Shown: piece after piece, positions 23,690 through 36,165 of the stretch | How positions within the stretch are numbered: position 1 is the stretch's first letter | Layout of the letters: every line of letters starts with the position of its first letter | Source of the DNA: Sweltsa coloradensis | Lineage: Eukaryota > Arthropoda > Insecta > Plecoptera > Chloroperlidae | DNA: 64,000 nucleotides | NCBI GenBank assembly: GCA_024449915.1 | Contig: JAMZAV010001848.1 | Coordinates: 62,001-126,000, forward strand | Reading direction: 5' to 3' | Notes under the pieces: model-generated | Database searches by the model: none | What the model was told of the DNA's origin: nothing | Seen by the model: only the letters and a program-made list of their open reading frames with translations | Translations under genes and position numbers: made by a program

Positions 23690-25594
23690 CAGTATATTGG
23701 AGCGGGGTTTGTCCACTAAAAAGCTGTTAAAATATTTTGCTAGATCTATGCAAGCAGGTGAAATCTTTATAACCAAAAGTTATGGACTGTTATCAACTAC
23801 GGGAGTTTTCCAGTTATGGCTCCATGTAATACTAGATCAGTTCTCGGAGAAATGCTATGAAGGGACATTTTCATTAACTTGCTCCAGATTCTGGGTTTCT
23901 TCGACTAATCCATGCTGCATTTTTCTGTTGTGCTCTACAGGTCTACTCAGATATCGACCAGTAAAGAAATTTGTTCTATCTGCTCTGATTTGTTTGTGTA
24001 ACCGTTATCAATTGGTGTAAGTCCATTTGCAACTGTCCGATAGAAATACTTCATTGTGCTGAAAAATTTTCATTTTGTGTTTATAACTATGTACATAACT
24101 GTACTTTTCAAGTTCTTTGAAAAGCGACTAAGCTTTTGTTTTAATGTGTCCGTTGTAATCAATAAAGACACATTCTCATGTTCTGTGCCTAGTTGAAGTA
24201 CATTCTACGAAATATACTATTACATGGCGCCATTAAATTTTTAGCCCTAGTTACCATAAGAGTACTGTGGTAAACGTCGAGAATCTCTCTGAGACTCTCA
24301 ATTCTGGCCACTACCTTGTGTTACCCACTTCGGCTTTTTCCGAAATCCTGCCGTACAGTGTTATCAGTAGTTTCTCTTAACTTCATTTCCTAATGCCATA
24401 TTACTGAACCGCACCCACAGTACACAAAATGTATGTAATGCCAAACTTAGAGATTGCATATTTTTGTTCCCATCGTTCTTCCTAACACATTATTCATTTC
24501 GTTGACAATGGTTTACATTAGGTAAATGGGAATTTCATAATTTTTGGTATTTGTGGTCTTTCTGTAGGGACCCACATTACCGCAAAACTTTGTCTGGCGG
24601 TCATCAAATTTAAGTTGAATTCCTTTCTGCAATGGAACTATCACATTCTGAGTGGGCTGAATCTAAAGTGTCGTTGGGTATTTGTGTTATATGTGGGTTC
24701 TATTTGGCCTGGGGGACTGCATTTGAGAGTTTTCCAATGAACATACATCATTATTTGCATTATACTCATCCTGGTCGCGGTGTTCTCAATAATTTCTCTG
24801 CCCATTTATAGATAAAGAGCAATTCTTCACGCTACTTACAATGCTTATGTGCCTGTATAAGGTTGTTCAGTATAAGTTATTTTTAAGAATTACCCTTCGT
24901 TGATCTTGCTATCTTCGTTGTTCCGTAGCAACAATATCAGGGAAGTCTGCGGTGAATGCTCGATGTAATAAAAATCGTATCCTGTTGTATTCGTTTTAGG
25001 GTGTAATCCTAGATATTACGTATATTATTACTGGAATTCATTGGTATTGTCCATTTACTAGCGTACGTCGGGGTTTTACCCGCTTTGGTGGTTAACTGCA
25101 CATTGTCAGAGTAAAACCTCCATTGGCTAGTGCCATTATTTCGATCTACAATATTTTCAACTTCTTTCTAACATCCTTGGATTTGGTTCTTAAAGATATT
25201 TGACTTTTAATCTTCGGAGGTTAGCCGTGTTTCCGCTCATCCAACGATCTCAACAACACAACACCACGTTACCCCATTCGAGCATGTAATACTCTTTCTA
25301 GCAAAGCACTTCATATCGCGTTACCCATGGATTCGCCGTCATTTTAATCAGGCCTAATGGTTCCTCAAATGTCATATTAAAATAGTTTTTAAAATGTACA
25401 AAAAATTTGTATAAAAACGTGTAGGTACTTACCCCACTAACGATAAACTATAGAAAACTGTCAATAATATAAAACTCTTACTGTATAAACACAAATATTA
25501 TATGTAAAATACCACATTTACAACGATTTTAAGCAAGGCTCACTTTCACGCGTGTGCCACTTGTGAGTTTGTGTTTGTTTTTATATTTATTATA
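23690..25594 (-). mobile_element. R2/R4-type LINE, 5' half (copy C)
   Basis: 23697-24595 matches copy B 6605-7480 base for base, but with an indel every 15 to 30 bases, so frames are lost. 24596-25594 is extra 5' sequence absent from copy B. On the minus strand it holds pieces such as NNGTSQWRFYSDNVQLTT and PTYASKWTIPMN. It should include the N-terminal DNA-binding region of R2-type proteins, although I cannot confirm zinc fingers. The 5' end abuts (TTA)n at 25595, and the 3' part is missing. Confidence 0.75.
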
Positions 25595-25595
25595 T

Positions 25596-25641
<46 letters not shown>
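25595..25641. repeat. (ATT)n microsatellite at the 5' junction of LINE copy C
   Basis: About 15 ATT units at the 5' border of the R4-like copy, followed immediately by a different LINE in the opposite orientation. Confidence 0.9.
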
Positions 25642-25642
<1 letters not shown>

Positions 25643-25644
25643 AG

Positions 25645-28240
25645 TGTAGCTACTGTGCTTAAAATTATCCGTAAATTAAGTGTAACCAAACAACTGGAAA
25701 TGATGGGATTGGGTGATCGACTTGCAATACACGGCTAGGATAGTTCGTTAATTGCCAAAATAATAAACCTGTCTTAGAAAGCGGAGAGAATACAGGATTT
25801 ATTAAAAGTTTTCTAATTGTAAGACCGGTTTATAAAAAAGCCCCAGATATGGACTTTAGTAATTACATGCCAATGCCCATTTTATCCTGTTATTGAAAAT
25901 ACTAGGAAAACGCTCAGTTGAACGCGATTGATAAGCGAGGCAAGTGCTATAGCTAGACCCACATTGCACATTTTTAAATATTTTAAAATTTGCAACGTTC
26001 GCTGTCCACAGGGCCATGTTTCCAATATTATTTATTATTGCCAAGGTATTTGGGTAAACGCCCGTGTGAAATCTTTACTTGTAGGATAAATCCACCGCCC
26101 GCCATCTAGGAGGACTTGACTCCTTGGGAAAACTATTTAAACTCTTGGTGACAAATAATACACTGCTTCTTCGAAAGTATTTTGATTACTCTAGGTGGCA
26201 GTGCATTAGAAACTTCGCGGTTCTTATCGTTGCCATGGAAACGTTACTTTTGTTATAATGTAATTCCATTTACCACTACTATCGGATCAAAAAAACCATA
26301 ACATATATCGTGACCGGACGACCTTATAAACGATTTGGCCACCTCAGATATTGTCGCCGTTTAGTTGAAAAAAAAACTTTCGATTAACTTTTAACTTTTT
26401 GAACGATTTTCTGCACAATAACTAAGGCATTCAATACCAGATCGAAGCCTTTGTTGGAGGGGATGTCAAAATTTCAAGAGTCGGATCCGAGCCTCGGTTC
26501 GACCGACTATCATGAGCCAAAAAGACTGCGCGACTTTCCGTTGCCCATAGTGGTAACCGTACTTTGTTATAATGTAATTTCTATCTACACACTTATCGGA
26601 TCAAAATAAATTAACATATTCGGACCGGAACGGACATTCTAAATGATTTGGCCATCTCAGATTTTGTCGCCGTTTTAGTTTTTAAAAAAAAACTTTCGAT
26701 TAAACTTTAATGTAACTTTTAAACTTTTTGAATAGTTTGCTCACAAAATAATGGCATTCAATCGAGAAAGAAGCTTGCGGCATGGCAAAATTTCAACTCG
26801 ATCGAGCCTTCCGTCGAACGTATGGCGAGACATACGAAAAAAACAATAAACAAAACAAACAACAAAAAACAAACAAAACAGTGACTATTTTTCGGTAGAT
26901 TCAAATGGAAACGCTCGCTTCGCCCTCGCTTAATAATGGAACGTGTTAGTAGCTGACGCTTTATGCAACTTTTTAAGATAAATTAAAATATTACTAATAA
27001 TCAGTGTGGATTTCAAAAAGGTAAGAGCACGACCGATATTCTAGTGAAATTTGCAACTGGGTAATAAAACAAATTAAATGGACACTATGCACATGCGGCC
27101 ATGCCATGTTTTGTGGATTAAGCTAAGGCATATTTGATCCATTGAATCACGTCAACTTTTAAAATGTCTTGACGCGAATGGTATTCGTGGCCCCAATTTA
27201 AAATTGGTTTTAAAAATCATAAGAAACCCGAAGAATAAGAGTCAAGGTTTGGTGATTTTTTTAAGCCACGAACGTATGTTATTTCCAGGCGTTACGCAGG
27301 GTTCTATTTTGGGCCAATTCTTTTTTTAGTGTGACGTGGAATGATTTGGTAAATGTTTAAATATTTGCCCCTATGAATTTATTTATGCCGAGCATCATTT
27401 TAATTGTTGCAAGTAGGTAATAAAAACTTGAAATAGCACATTAGTATTTTACAAAAGATTTATTGTAATTTACTTAAAGAGATTCACGATAAAGATTTAG
27501 TAATTAATGACTAAAAATAAAAACAAAAAAATTGTCATTGTGTGTGCACTCAAAACAGAGGTTGTCTCCGAGAGGTCAGGGTGATCATCATTCCAATGAA
27601 TGCTTGCATAATCAAGTAGAGATCCACTGACGGGTGCAGGTAGTGATTTTCTTGGAAGGTTGACTCGCATCATGTATTGGATTGGTAAGTGATAAACAAT
27701 TCAACTGGGCACCGTCATATTGACATAGATTGTAGCGCATACGAGCCTGCCTTGCAGCGCACGTGTTTTTTTCTTAAATACGTTTTACCGTTTTCAGTGT
27801 TGCGTAATGTGTTATATCGCACTCTTGCAGAATCTATATATCTTATGGTTCTACAGTCGCGTGGGGTATTATTCCTCTGACGCCAACTTAAAAGAAAATT
27901 CGTTACTACAAAATAAGGCTTTACGCCAAATAAGGAGCCTCCGCCATTGTCAAACTCTATCGACTCTGGGAGACATACCTCTTTTGCAACTTCTTCTGTG
28001 ACGGCTTTTTGTCACGTACGCAACTTGTTTAATAAAAATATTACTTTTAAACAAATGATTATAAAATTCCTGTGCAGAGAAATAAATGCCACACGTAATT
28101 CAGGGACAAACAAAAATTGCAATTCCGGAAGAATAATAATTACGGTTCAAAAGGCGCTAGAGGTTTAGTTCCGAAGCTCTTTTAAATGGAGTACCTGATC
28201 AGTTAATATAATTATTTTACTAACATTTCCGTAGGTCAAG
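25645..28240 (+). mobile_element. Endonuclease/RT LINE of the CR1-Jockey group, decayed copy E1
   Basis: RT pieces in order: TTGNDGI-like near 25700; RPVYKKAPDMDFSNYMPMPI at about 25825; after an insertion, QCGFQKGKSTTDIL at 27003; FVDYAKA-like near 27110; PGVTQGSILG at 27286; YADD degraded to YAEHH near 27384. Further on are LRNVLYRTLAES at 27796, LLQNKALRQIRSLRHC near 27910 and the C-terminal ALLNGVPDQLI near 28180. This order is that of LINEs with an apurinic-type endonuclease (CR1, L2, Jockey, Daphne). Many stops and frameshifts. The clade within the group is not determined. Confidence 0.7.
25965..26940. repeat. Insertion with a 314-bp tandem duplication inside E1
   Basis: Two head-to-tail units (about 26215-26525 and 26530-26835) share gttataatgtaatt, atcggatcaaaa, atttggcca-ctcagat-ttgtcgccg and aaaaaaaaactttcgatta. 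The spacing is about 314 bases. It breaks the E1 reading frame after motif 2. The right end has cgctcgcttcgccctcgctt, the recurrent terminal signature. No coding sequence. Confidence 0.65.
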
Positions 28241-28676
28241 CAAGAAATAAAAATATATTTGTGGTCTCAATTGAGTGCTCTTGCCTTAAATCTGTTCTTG
28301 CGATACCTTGTTTCGTACTCATCTGTAGCTATATTCTGACAAGTTTCTGATAAGTCTAAGAACAAAAGCCTTTGAAGGGTGTGTAGTGTTTATTATTTTT
28401 ATTGTTAAGTTACTGGTGTTAATCTACGTCAATTTGTTTATTTAGCATGTTGTGATTTAAATATGTTTTTTTTTTTCATAAAGGATCCACTTTCATTCCT
28501 CTATGGTTGTTTTTTGTGTTAGTTTATTTTGATGTTGTTTATTCCACATATGAAGCCCGCATAATGGGCTTGTTGGGTTTATTGAGATGGAACAATGTTA
28601 ATTGGTTTGGTGAAAGAAAAACCATATTAAGCATTATTACTATTATTATTATTATTTTATATTATCTTATTATTAG
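28241..28676 (+). mobile_element. 3' UTR and tail of LINE copy E1, with a 3' hairpin
   Basis: AT-rich 3' UTR ending in (ATT)n at about 28637-28676. A hairpin AAGCCC-GCATAAT-GGGCTT (28553-28571) followed by gttggg lies about 70 bases before the tail. The same hairpin shape occurs at three other LINE 3' ends in the window. Confidence 0.6.
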
Positions 28677-28699
28677 AGATAGAATAACAGTATGAGAGG

Positions 28700-30740
28700 A
28701 CACACATGCAAAACATCAATCAGTCTTGTGGTAGAAAGAAAAACAAAATCAGTAGAGTGAATTATAGATAATACCAGGTAAACGCGAAACAATTACAAAA
28801 CAAAGTAGACGCATTCGCTAATACTTTGTTGAATTGAAAATACAATCCACGGTGTGAACATCCAATGTGTTGATTACGCTACGAGAGAAGATGCGCTATG
28901 ATAGACAGCTGCCAATCAAGTACATTCCTCCGGTTGTGATAGTCTAAAGTTAAAGAATAAATAAAATAGTATGAATAGTGATAAACAGGCTGGGCATGAT
29001 GGAATTAGAATGAAAGAATTTACAAACATCTGCAGACTCAATAGCGTTCGTTTATAAACTTGTCTATTAAAAAGAAGGAATAATCCCCGATGAAGCTGAA
29101 AATTCAATTATTAAGACCAATATCATAAAAAGGGCGATCATTTCGACTTTAAAATAAATTACAGGCCTATTGCCAACACTGCCAAGCATTGAAAAAAAAG
29201 ATTAGAAAGATTACCGTGTAGCTGACTGTGTTATAAACTAATGTCAAAAATTAATATAATTAACAAAAACAATATGGAATTACAAAAAGGAAAAAGCACA
29301 CGAAGACCTGTTTTAAGATCGTTCTCTGACATACCATAAAATCCAAAACTTGATAGTTAATGTCACATAGTATGTATGTCTCCATAGATTTCAACAAACC
29401 TTTGATACCTTGATCACACATATACTCTTAGATGCATTACAAAAAGTAGGCTTACGAGGTACGATGTTAACGTGTGGTTTGAAAACTATTTGTTGTAATA
29501 GGAAGCTAAAAGTAAAAGTAGGGGATGTGTAAAGTGAAGCTAAATCATGTCGCATGGGGCGTACCAGTTCACGGTCAATTTTTGGGTCCCTCAACTATAT
29601 TTAGTATGTCAAACGTTATGGTCCTTCGATATATTGTCAAGTGTTTATCTTTTTTATGAGGACGACGCTTGCATTAATTAGCAATACATAAGAACGTCAA
29701 ACTAGCAGTAGAATATTTGCAGGCAGATTTCTAATCTCTTGAACGGAAACCATGGAATGAGACTCCATCAACTCTTCGGAAAAAAAAAAACTAAGAATTG
29801 GGCATATCTGCACCACCTTTAAAACGCCGATCGGAAATGCCAGTAATAGAAGTAATTGCTCACGATTTTAATGTTTGCACAGAAACGCTGGCAAAGATTT
29901 GTTTATATGTTCATGCCAGACAAAAAGTACTTCATGTTACAGCCATCCTATTTAGGTCGTGCAAATAAAGATCGAAGATATGCTTGGGGGGGGGGGGGAA
30001 TTAAAATGCAAATAGGGAAAACTATGCAATAGACTACAAGATCTTGGCCTTATCAGCTTTATGCCGTAAAGAATCTTATCATTTAAATACCGTTAAAATG
30101 GATATATTGCTCTAGACTGAGTTAGTTTTATCGTACGGTATATCGGCTTGTGGTAATGCGTTACTCGCAACTAAAAAAACTGAAATATCATCCAAAATAA
30201 AATTATAAAATGATGAATGAAGAGAAATCGTTGATGGGGAGATGTGTTCCGGATTGTATTTAATATTTGATGTTTGCCGTTAGGAAAAAATCTTTGTTTA
30301 TAAGCTGTTATTAAAGCATTTCTTTGCACAAAAATATAAAATTCTTGTATTCACCACAAAGACCTTCAAACTCGAGCAAAAGTGAAAGAATTACCAGTTA
30401 CCACCCTGAACAATAAATATTGGGAAAGAGATCGATTAAGCTATCTGTACCTTAAGTTTAATAAGATTCATCCATAAATTAAAGGAAATTCATATAGTTC
30501 ATTTAGTGATTATAAAATTAAATTAAAGACATATTTGCTTCAAAACAATATATGGTTGGGCAGTGAGGAAATGTCGGTTATGGATTTACTATTTTATGTT
30601 TATTCAGGTATTTATCAAATTTCTTCTATTCTGATTCATTCATACAATTATACTCATATGTCCATCATTTATAATAATTATCACATTGTCTTAGATCACA
30701 TACTGTCGGTAATTTCAAAAAATCAAATTTCAATATATTA
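28700..30740 (+). mobile_element. Endonuclease/RT LINE of the CR1-Jockey group, decayed copy E2
   Basis: RT remnants in order: QAGHDGIRMKEF near 28990, LSIKKGIIPDEAENS near 29063, NNMELQKGKST near 29270, motif A-like SIDFNKP-FDTLDH near 29385, LQKVGLRGTML near 29440, a decayed YADD region near 29655, VLSYGISACGNALLATKK at about 30127 and the C-terminal SYSSFSDYKIKLKTYLL near 30490. Frames change repeatedly. The short open frame 30535-30741 starts in this C-terminus. Confidence 0.65.
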
Positions 30741-30919
30741 GGTTAAGTCGTTCAGAAGTGTCAATATGATCCATATCTTGTATAAACCATAGTCCAAAGA
30801 TAAGCGCATGACTGCAGTTATGTGGAAGGTCAGAATGTATGAAATTATGTAAAGGTATGAAAGAAAAAAATGTAGATAGCTACCCCCCTCCCCCAATAAA
30901 AAAAAAAAATTTTTAAAAA

Positions 30920-32281
30920 TTTTATTACAATTATTTTTGATGTAATTCATACAAACTCGGTCAAAAACGGACGCTAACATGTGTACGGACTTACGGCAAG
31001 TATTCCTGTGTATCTATATTACATACCTACATTATTACTTGTCTTAACTCTAACGAAAATAAGTCATTTATAATATAGTTTGTAGATGATGTGTTTCTTT
31101 CTGCTGTGTACGGTCTCGTGGCCGATTGTCCTCGTCGCCCATCCTAGCATGCTCTTCGGACCTGATGGGGAACCACGAAAAACCATGTCAGGATGGAAGC
31201 TTGTCTCACGGAATCTCGAAGTATCATCTTAGTTTAGAAATTTACGAAACTATTCTACACGTGTTTGATATTAACTGCCGTTTTGTAGTCTTCGATGTAA
31301 ACATTGGTGGAAGATCTAGTGTTAATGCTTCATGTAGCTTCTTCGGTATGATACGCCCTTAGCCGATATCACGTATGGGATTGTATACCTTTTCTGTTTC
31401 CAACATCTTCGTGATCGCATTGCAAGTTCACTATAGCTTGGTCCAATTTTTTTCTTCCATGTAGTCACTCGACGTTAGGCACCATGGTGACAGCAACGTC
31501 AATAAGGGTAGTCTTTTGTGTCTCTTCTTGTCAATTATAATTAATCGGTCTGTTGTGGATGTAGCGTTTTGGGTACTGTCTATAAACTGTGCTGTGTCGT
31601 AATATAATTTGAATCTTTGCTATCTAGTACTTTCTCCCGGTTTGTATCTGTAGTAAGGTGTGTGTTATCATGATGAGGTGTATGATTGGATAGTTTTTGT
31701 GTGGATAATGTTAGCTACTTGGTTATGTCTTAGATGGTAATCCGTTTTGACATAGTGACTCTGGCACCCGGATAGATGTGTTCGATTGTTTCACCCTTTA
31801 CACTACATTTTCTACATTGATCCGTTTACTGATCCGCCATCTGTATAATGTATTTTTTAAATTTTCGTTGCAATCACTCTCGTCTTGACAAAGGCCAGCA
31901 TAAAAACCTTCTGTTTCTCCAAATAGTTCCCCAGTTGTATTTAACCACCTATTTGATGTTTAATATCTACGTGACCTTTATGTTAGTTCATCCTAATGTC
32001 TCTTGTAGTAGGGTCTTTTTGAGAGGACGTAACTCTTGTTGAAGCGCAGTTATGAGTTTCCCTTGTAGAATTGACACGTTTCGTTTGCTTAGATTGATGT
32101 GGATTTAATGATTTTTCAGTAGCACCACAGCCTATGCAAGTGTTGATTGGTGCTCTTTGTATTAAAAAAATATTTCTTAAAATGTTTAGTTGTTTATAAT
32201 ATAAGTTTTTCAGATCAATTTAGAGGCCTCGCCCCCCTCCCCTCCTGTTCTCTGGAAGTGTCAATCTCTCTATTAGGTCTA
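30920..32281 (-). mobile_element. R2/R4-type LINE, 3' half (copy D, first part)
   Basis: Follows copy A (2503-3790) block by block: the 3' UTR, the endonuclease end, the CCHC region and the linker. Single-base insertions and deletions are dense, so no frame stays open. It is cut at about 32275, after caatctctctatt, by the foldback element and resumes at 36166 with atttaggatga. The density of one-base indels against copy A suggests uncorrected read errors rather than age. Confidence 0.75.
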
Positions 32282-33530
32282 GAGGTTGTTCACAAAAATT
32301 AAAACGGCAAAAAATAGTAGGAAGGTTTCACTTGGCAAAAATGTTGTCATAAGGTCAAAGAAAAGCGATACAAGAAGGGGAGCCACGAAAATGTCCCTTA
32401 GGATTCAAAATGTGCGGCCATTGAATAAATAGGCCTATTATTTACTATTGGAGTGTAAAAAGACCCCCCCTCCCCGTAAAAAGTTAGAAAGGTGCTACAT
32501 GGCAAAAAAATATTCTTAAGATGTTAAAAATGGTTGACAGTGGGGAGCATAAAAAATGACCCTTACGATAACATGGCCGCACATGTTTGAAAAGTAGGTA
32601 ATTATTTTAATTTTTGGAATACTAAACATACTGAAAATACATGATAAAAACAGGTGCCACTTGGCCACTAGGCTCTTCTTAAGATCATAGAAAAAAGTTT
32701 ACAGAGGGGGAGCAAGAACAATTACCGCTTACAATTCAAAATGGCGGGCCATGAATGATAAGGTGTATCAAATTATCTTCTGATTTTTAATGTAAAAAAG
32801 ACGGCAAATAATGAATAGGAAGGTGTCCATTGGCCAAAACGTTGTTTTTTAGATGTTAATGAAGGTTTACACGAGGGGGAGCCAAGCAAACAGCCCTTAC
32901 GATCCCAAAATGGCCGCCACGAATTACAATTGCGTACCTTAGTCTACTATTTGGAATGTTAACAGACGGACTAAATAATGATAGAAAGGTGCCACTTTGC
33001 AAAAAGAGTACTCTCAAGATGTTGTGTATGGTTTATAGTGGGGAGCCAAGAAAAATTTTCTTACTTATACGATTTCAAAATGGTCGCATGATTTTAAATG
33101 GTATGTTTCCTATTCGAATGTAAACAGGACGGCAAATGATAAAAATGGCCACTTGCCAAACATTTTCAAATGCTGCTATCATGGTTTAAGGGGGGAGCCA
33201 AGAAAAATTCCCTTACAATTCAAAATGTCCGCATGATGAAGAATGTGTATTGTTCCTATATTCCTAGATTACATTTAAATTAAATTTAACGTACTATATT
33301 ATAGTGAAACACAAAACATGTAGGGCCTACGAGATTTCTAATGACGTGGACATGAGCACTTCATCCTTACATCTGTTACAGTTGAAATTGAGGTTCGTTT
33401 ATAATAATATGTCTTAATCCTCAGGAATCCTGAATTATGGATAAAAATAATATATAAAGTACTGAATATAGCGTAACGAGATGAATACCATCCAGAAATA
33501 AAAGAGATTTATATATTAATCCTTAAACTT

Positions 33531-33960
33531 TTAAAAAAGTCTATGATACACTTTTCTAGCACTGGGTTTACCTGGCTGTTGCAGCAGTTCAGTCGGCAGT
33601 GAGAAATAAACAAGGAAAGGGAAGCCGGCATCGTGCGAGGAGGATAGTGTGATGCATCCTTTCTTACACGAGCACTTGACAAGCTCTCTGCAGAAGTCCC
33701 AGCATCTCCGGCAGTCTAGTCCATTTGGATGCCAAACTCCACCCATCGAGAACCATCCCCATATCTTTAGGTAATGAAGAAATTGGCGTAAAAGTATCAG
33801 CACTTCCCAACAAGATGGGTGCCTCCTTGATAGCAGCACACTCAATGTGAAGCTGGAGTGCGTTCTTAAATAGGAGGAAGACTGTCAACACTTTTGTTCT
33901 TCGATGTAACAAGGATTTCCTTGCTTCATGACTTATTCTACATCCTTGGTGCGTTCGTAC
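33531..33960 (-). pseudogene. CXC-motif transposon-associated protein, C-terminal fragment (left copy)
   Basis: On the minus strand, across frameshifts, the order is KEILVTSKNKSVDSLPP, then KNALQLHIECAA, GSADTFTPISSLPKD, WTRLPE and finally CRELVKCSCKKGC at about 33675-33655, followed by a divergent end and stop. The LPPT...ALxxHxxRA...CxCKKGC order is that of an uncharacterised protein type I know from marine invertebrate repeats; the Cys motif resembles tesmin/TSO1 CXC zinc-binding repeats. That family link is from memory. Only the first Cys half is kept. An inverted copy lies at 34490-34890. Confidence 0.45.
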
Positions 33961-34339
33961 AAAAGAAAAGATTAAGTGTTTCTAAGACCGCTTGAGTGAG
34001 ATATTGAAACGTTCTGCAAACGGACAGGAATAATTTCATTCTTTGTTTGTACTTGTTTTTGTTCTCGTTACTCACCATTACTCTGGAAAATGAAAGACTT
34101 TGTCTTCACAATGCCACAAACAAGCAAACGTGTTATTCCATTTAGCAAATCACGCTGGTACACAGTTTGAGTTTGCAGAAGTTGTGGACCAACTGGTTCT
34201 TTATCGTATCGTCTCAAAATGCTGAGGCCGCCAAGTGCGGGTATTTCATTGTTGATTCTCTTGAATGAGGGCTGAGGCCGCCCGCCTCATTTGGTCACGT
34301 GATGGATCACCGGATCCTCTCCCAAAAGGGGCAAGAAAA

Positions 34340-34890
34340 AAATTGCATTGGAAAGTAGGAAAACTCATTCGATAATTGTTCACATCCGCTTTCATGAAAT
34401 TTCCTGTGCCGTTGCAAGAACGTTTCGCAAAACCACTCAAGAACGGTTCTTAGAACGTTATGGGTATTTTGTACGACGCACAAACGGATGTAGGAAAAGA
34501 TCAATGAAGCAAGGAAGAGTCCTTTTCACTATCGATGGAACAAAAGTAGTTGTGACAGCCTTCCTCCCACTCAAGACGCACGCAATTCACATGTCAGCGT
34601 GCTGCTACATCAAGGAGAATCTTATGGGGAAGTGCTAATACTTTACGCCATTTCGTCATCACCCTAAAAGCAATGAGGATGGTTCTGAATGGTGGAGTTT
34701 GTCCATCCAAAATGCGCTAGACGGCGGAGATATGGGACTGCCTGCAGAGAGCTTGTCAAGTGCTCGTGATAGAAAGGAGCATCACACGATGATCATGCAA
34801 AGATGCCGCTTTCCCGGTGCATTGTATGTTCCAATCCCAAACTGCCGCTGAACGCTTGTAAACCAGGAAAGCCCAGGTCTTAGAAAGTTA
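34340..34890 (+). pseudogene. CXC-motif protein fragment, inverted partner copy
   Basis: DNA inverted relative to 33535-34090: cctgt-ccgtttgcagaacgttt, atgaagcaagga, ctgctacatcaaggag and gagagcttgtcaagtgctcg all recur. The open frame 34348-34638 covers the upstream part; downstream parts are in other frames. Divergence between the two copies is considerable, unlike in the young palindrome at 12439-12813. Confidence 0.45.
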
Positions 34891-36165
34891 TTATAGACTT
34901 TAAAAAAGTTTAAGGATAAAAATAGATAGCTCTTAAATTTAGGAATGGTTATCATCTCGTTACAGCTATGTTCACTGTTCAGCACTTTATATATAATATG
35001 AGATATCTATATATATATGAGTCTGTATTATGTTTTCATATTTCCGTTTTCCTGGAGGATGAACCACGGGGTCAATTCAAAATATAACAAAGAAGTAAGG
35101 ACGAGGTGCTCAAATATCCACGTTATTAGAAATCTACATAGATGTCTTGTTTCATATTATAAGATCTATTAAATGTATCAAAAGAATATAGGAGAAACAA
35201 TATACAATTTTTAATCCATGGCAGCCATTTTGAATTGTAAGGGAATTTTCTTGGCTTCCCCCACTGTACAACCAATATACAAATCTTGAAAATTTTGCCA
35301 AGTGGCCTTTTTATCCTTTTGCCGTCTGTTTCACATTCGAAATAGGAAACCAATAACATTTTCAATTCATGGCGACGGCATTTTGAAGCGTTTAATGACA
35401 TTTTTCTGGCTCCCCCCACTGTAAACCATACACAACATCTTGGAGGAGCATTTTTGCAGTGGCACATGTCTATCAATTTATTTTACCGTCTGTTAACATT
35501 CAAAATTGTAGACTAAAGGGTACGCAATTGTAATTCGTGGCGGCCATTTTGGAATCGTAAGGGCTATTTTGCTGGAGCATCCCCCCTCTGGAAACCGTCT
35601 TGACATCTCAAGAAAAAGTTTTGCCAAATGGACACCTTACTATCATATTTTCCGCCTTTTTACATTAAAAATCGGAAGATAGTTATAACACCTTGTCATT
35701 CATGAGCCGCCATTTTGAATACTAAGAGATATTGTTCTTGGCTCCCCCTCTGTAATTTTTCTATAATTTAGAAGAGGCCTTAGTGCTAAGTGGGCACGTT
35801 GTATCATTTATTTTCAGTATGTTTATATGTCCAAAAAGTAAAATAATACATATTTTCAAACATGGCGGCCATTTTGAATCGTAGGGGTCATTTTTTATGC
35901 TCCCTTCATTGTATACCATTTTTAACATCTAAAGAATATTTTTGGCATGTAGCACCTTCCTAACGTATTTACCGTCCTGTCACACTCAAAATACGGTAAA
36001 TAAAGCCTATGCATTCAGCGCCGCCATTTTGAATCCATAAGGGACATTTTTCGTGCTTCCCCTTCTTATCGCTTTTCTTTGACCTTATGAACAATTTTGG
36101 CCAAGTGTGAACCTTCTACTAATTTTTCGCCACGTTATTTGGGATTCATCGATGAACAGCCTGTA

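Larger units (their letters stand above)
32282..36165. mobile_element. Foldback-type element with modular inverted arms, inserted in a LINE (FB2)
   Basis: About 3.9 kb. Inverted symmetry runs from the ends to near the centre: left arm about 32282-34100, right arm about 34375-36160, spacer about 275 bases. The outer 1 kb of each arm is six divergent modules of about 157 bp; in the right arm the ggcggccattttgaatcg line lies at about 35220, 35370, 35532, 35705, 35864 and 36020. Inside the modules each half carries one inverted copy of a CXC-motif protein fragment. Outer ends share TTGTTCAC / GATGAACAGCC. It splits LINE copy D, which proves insertion. It is related to FB1 at 14114-16065. No transposase is seen, so it may be non-autonomous. 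Confidence 0.8.

Noticed and set aside
35214..36110. CRISPR-like array because of regular spacing of a repeated line
   Set aside because: The units are divergent tandem modules without conserved short repeats and unique spacers, and the context is a eukaryotic transposon arm.
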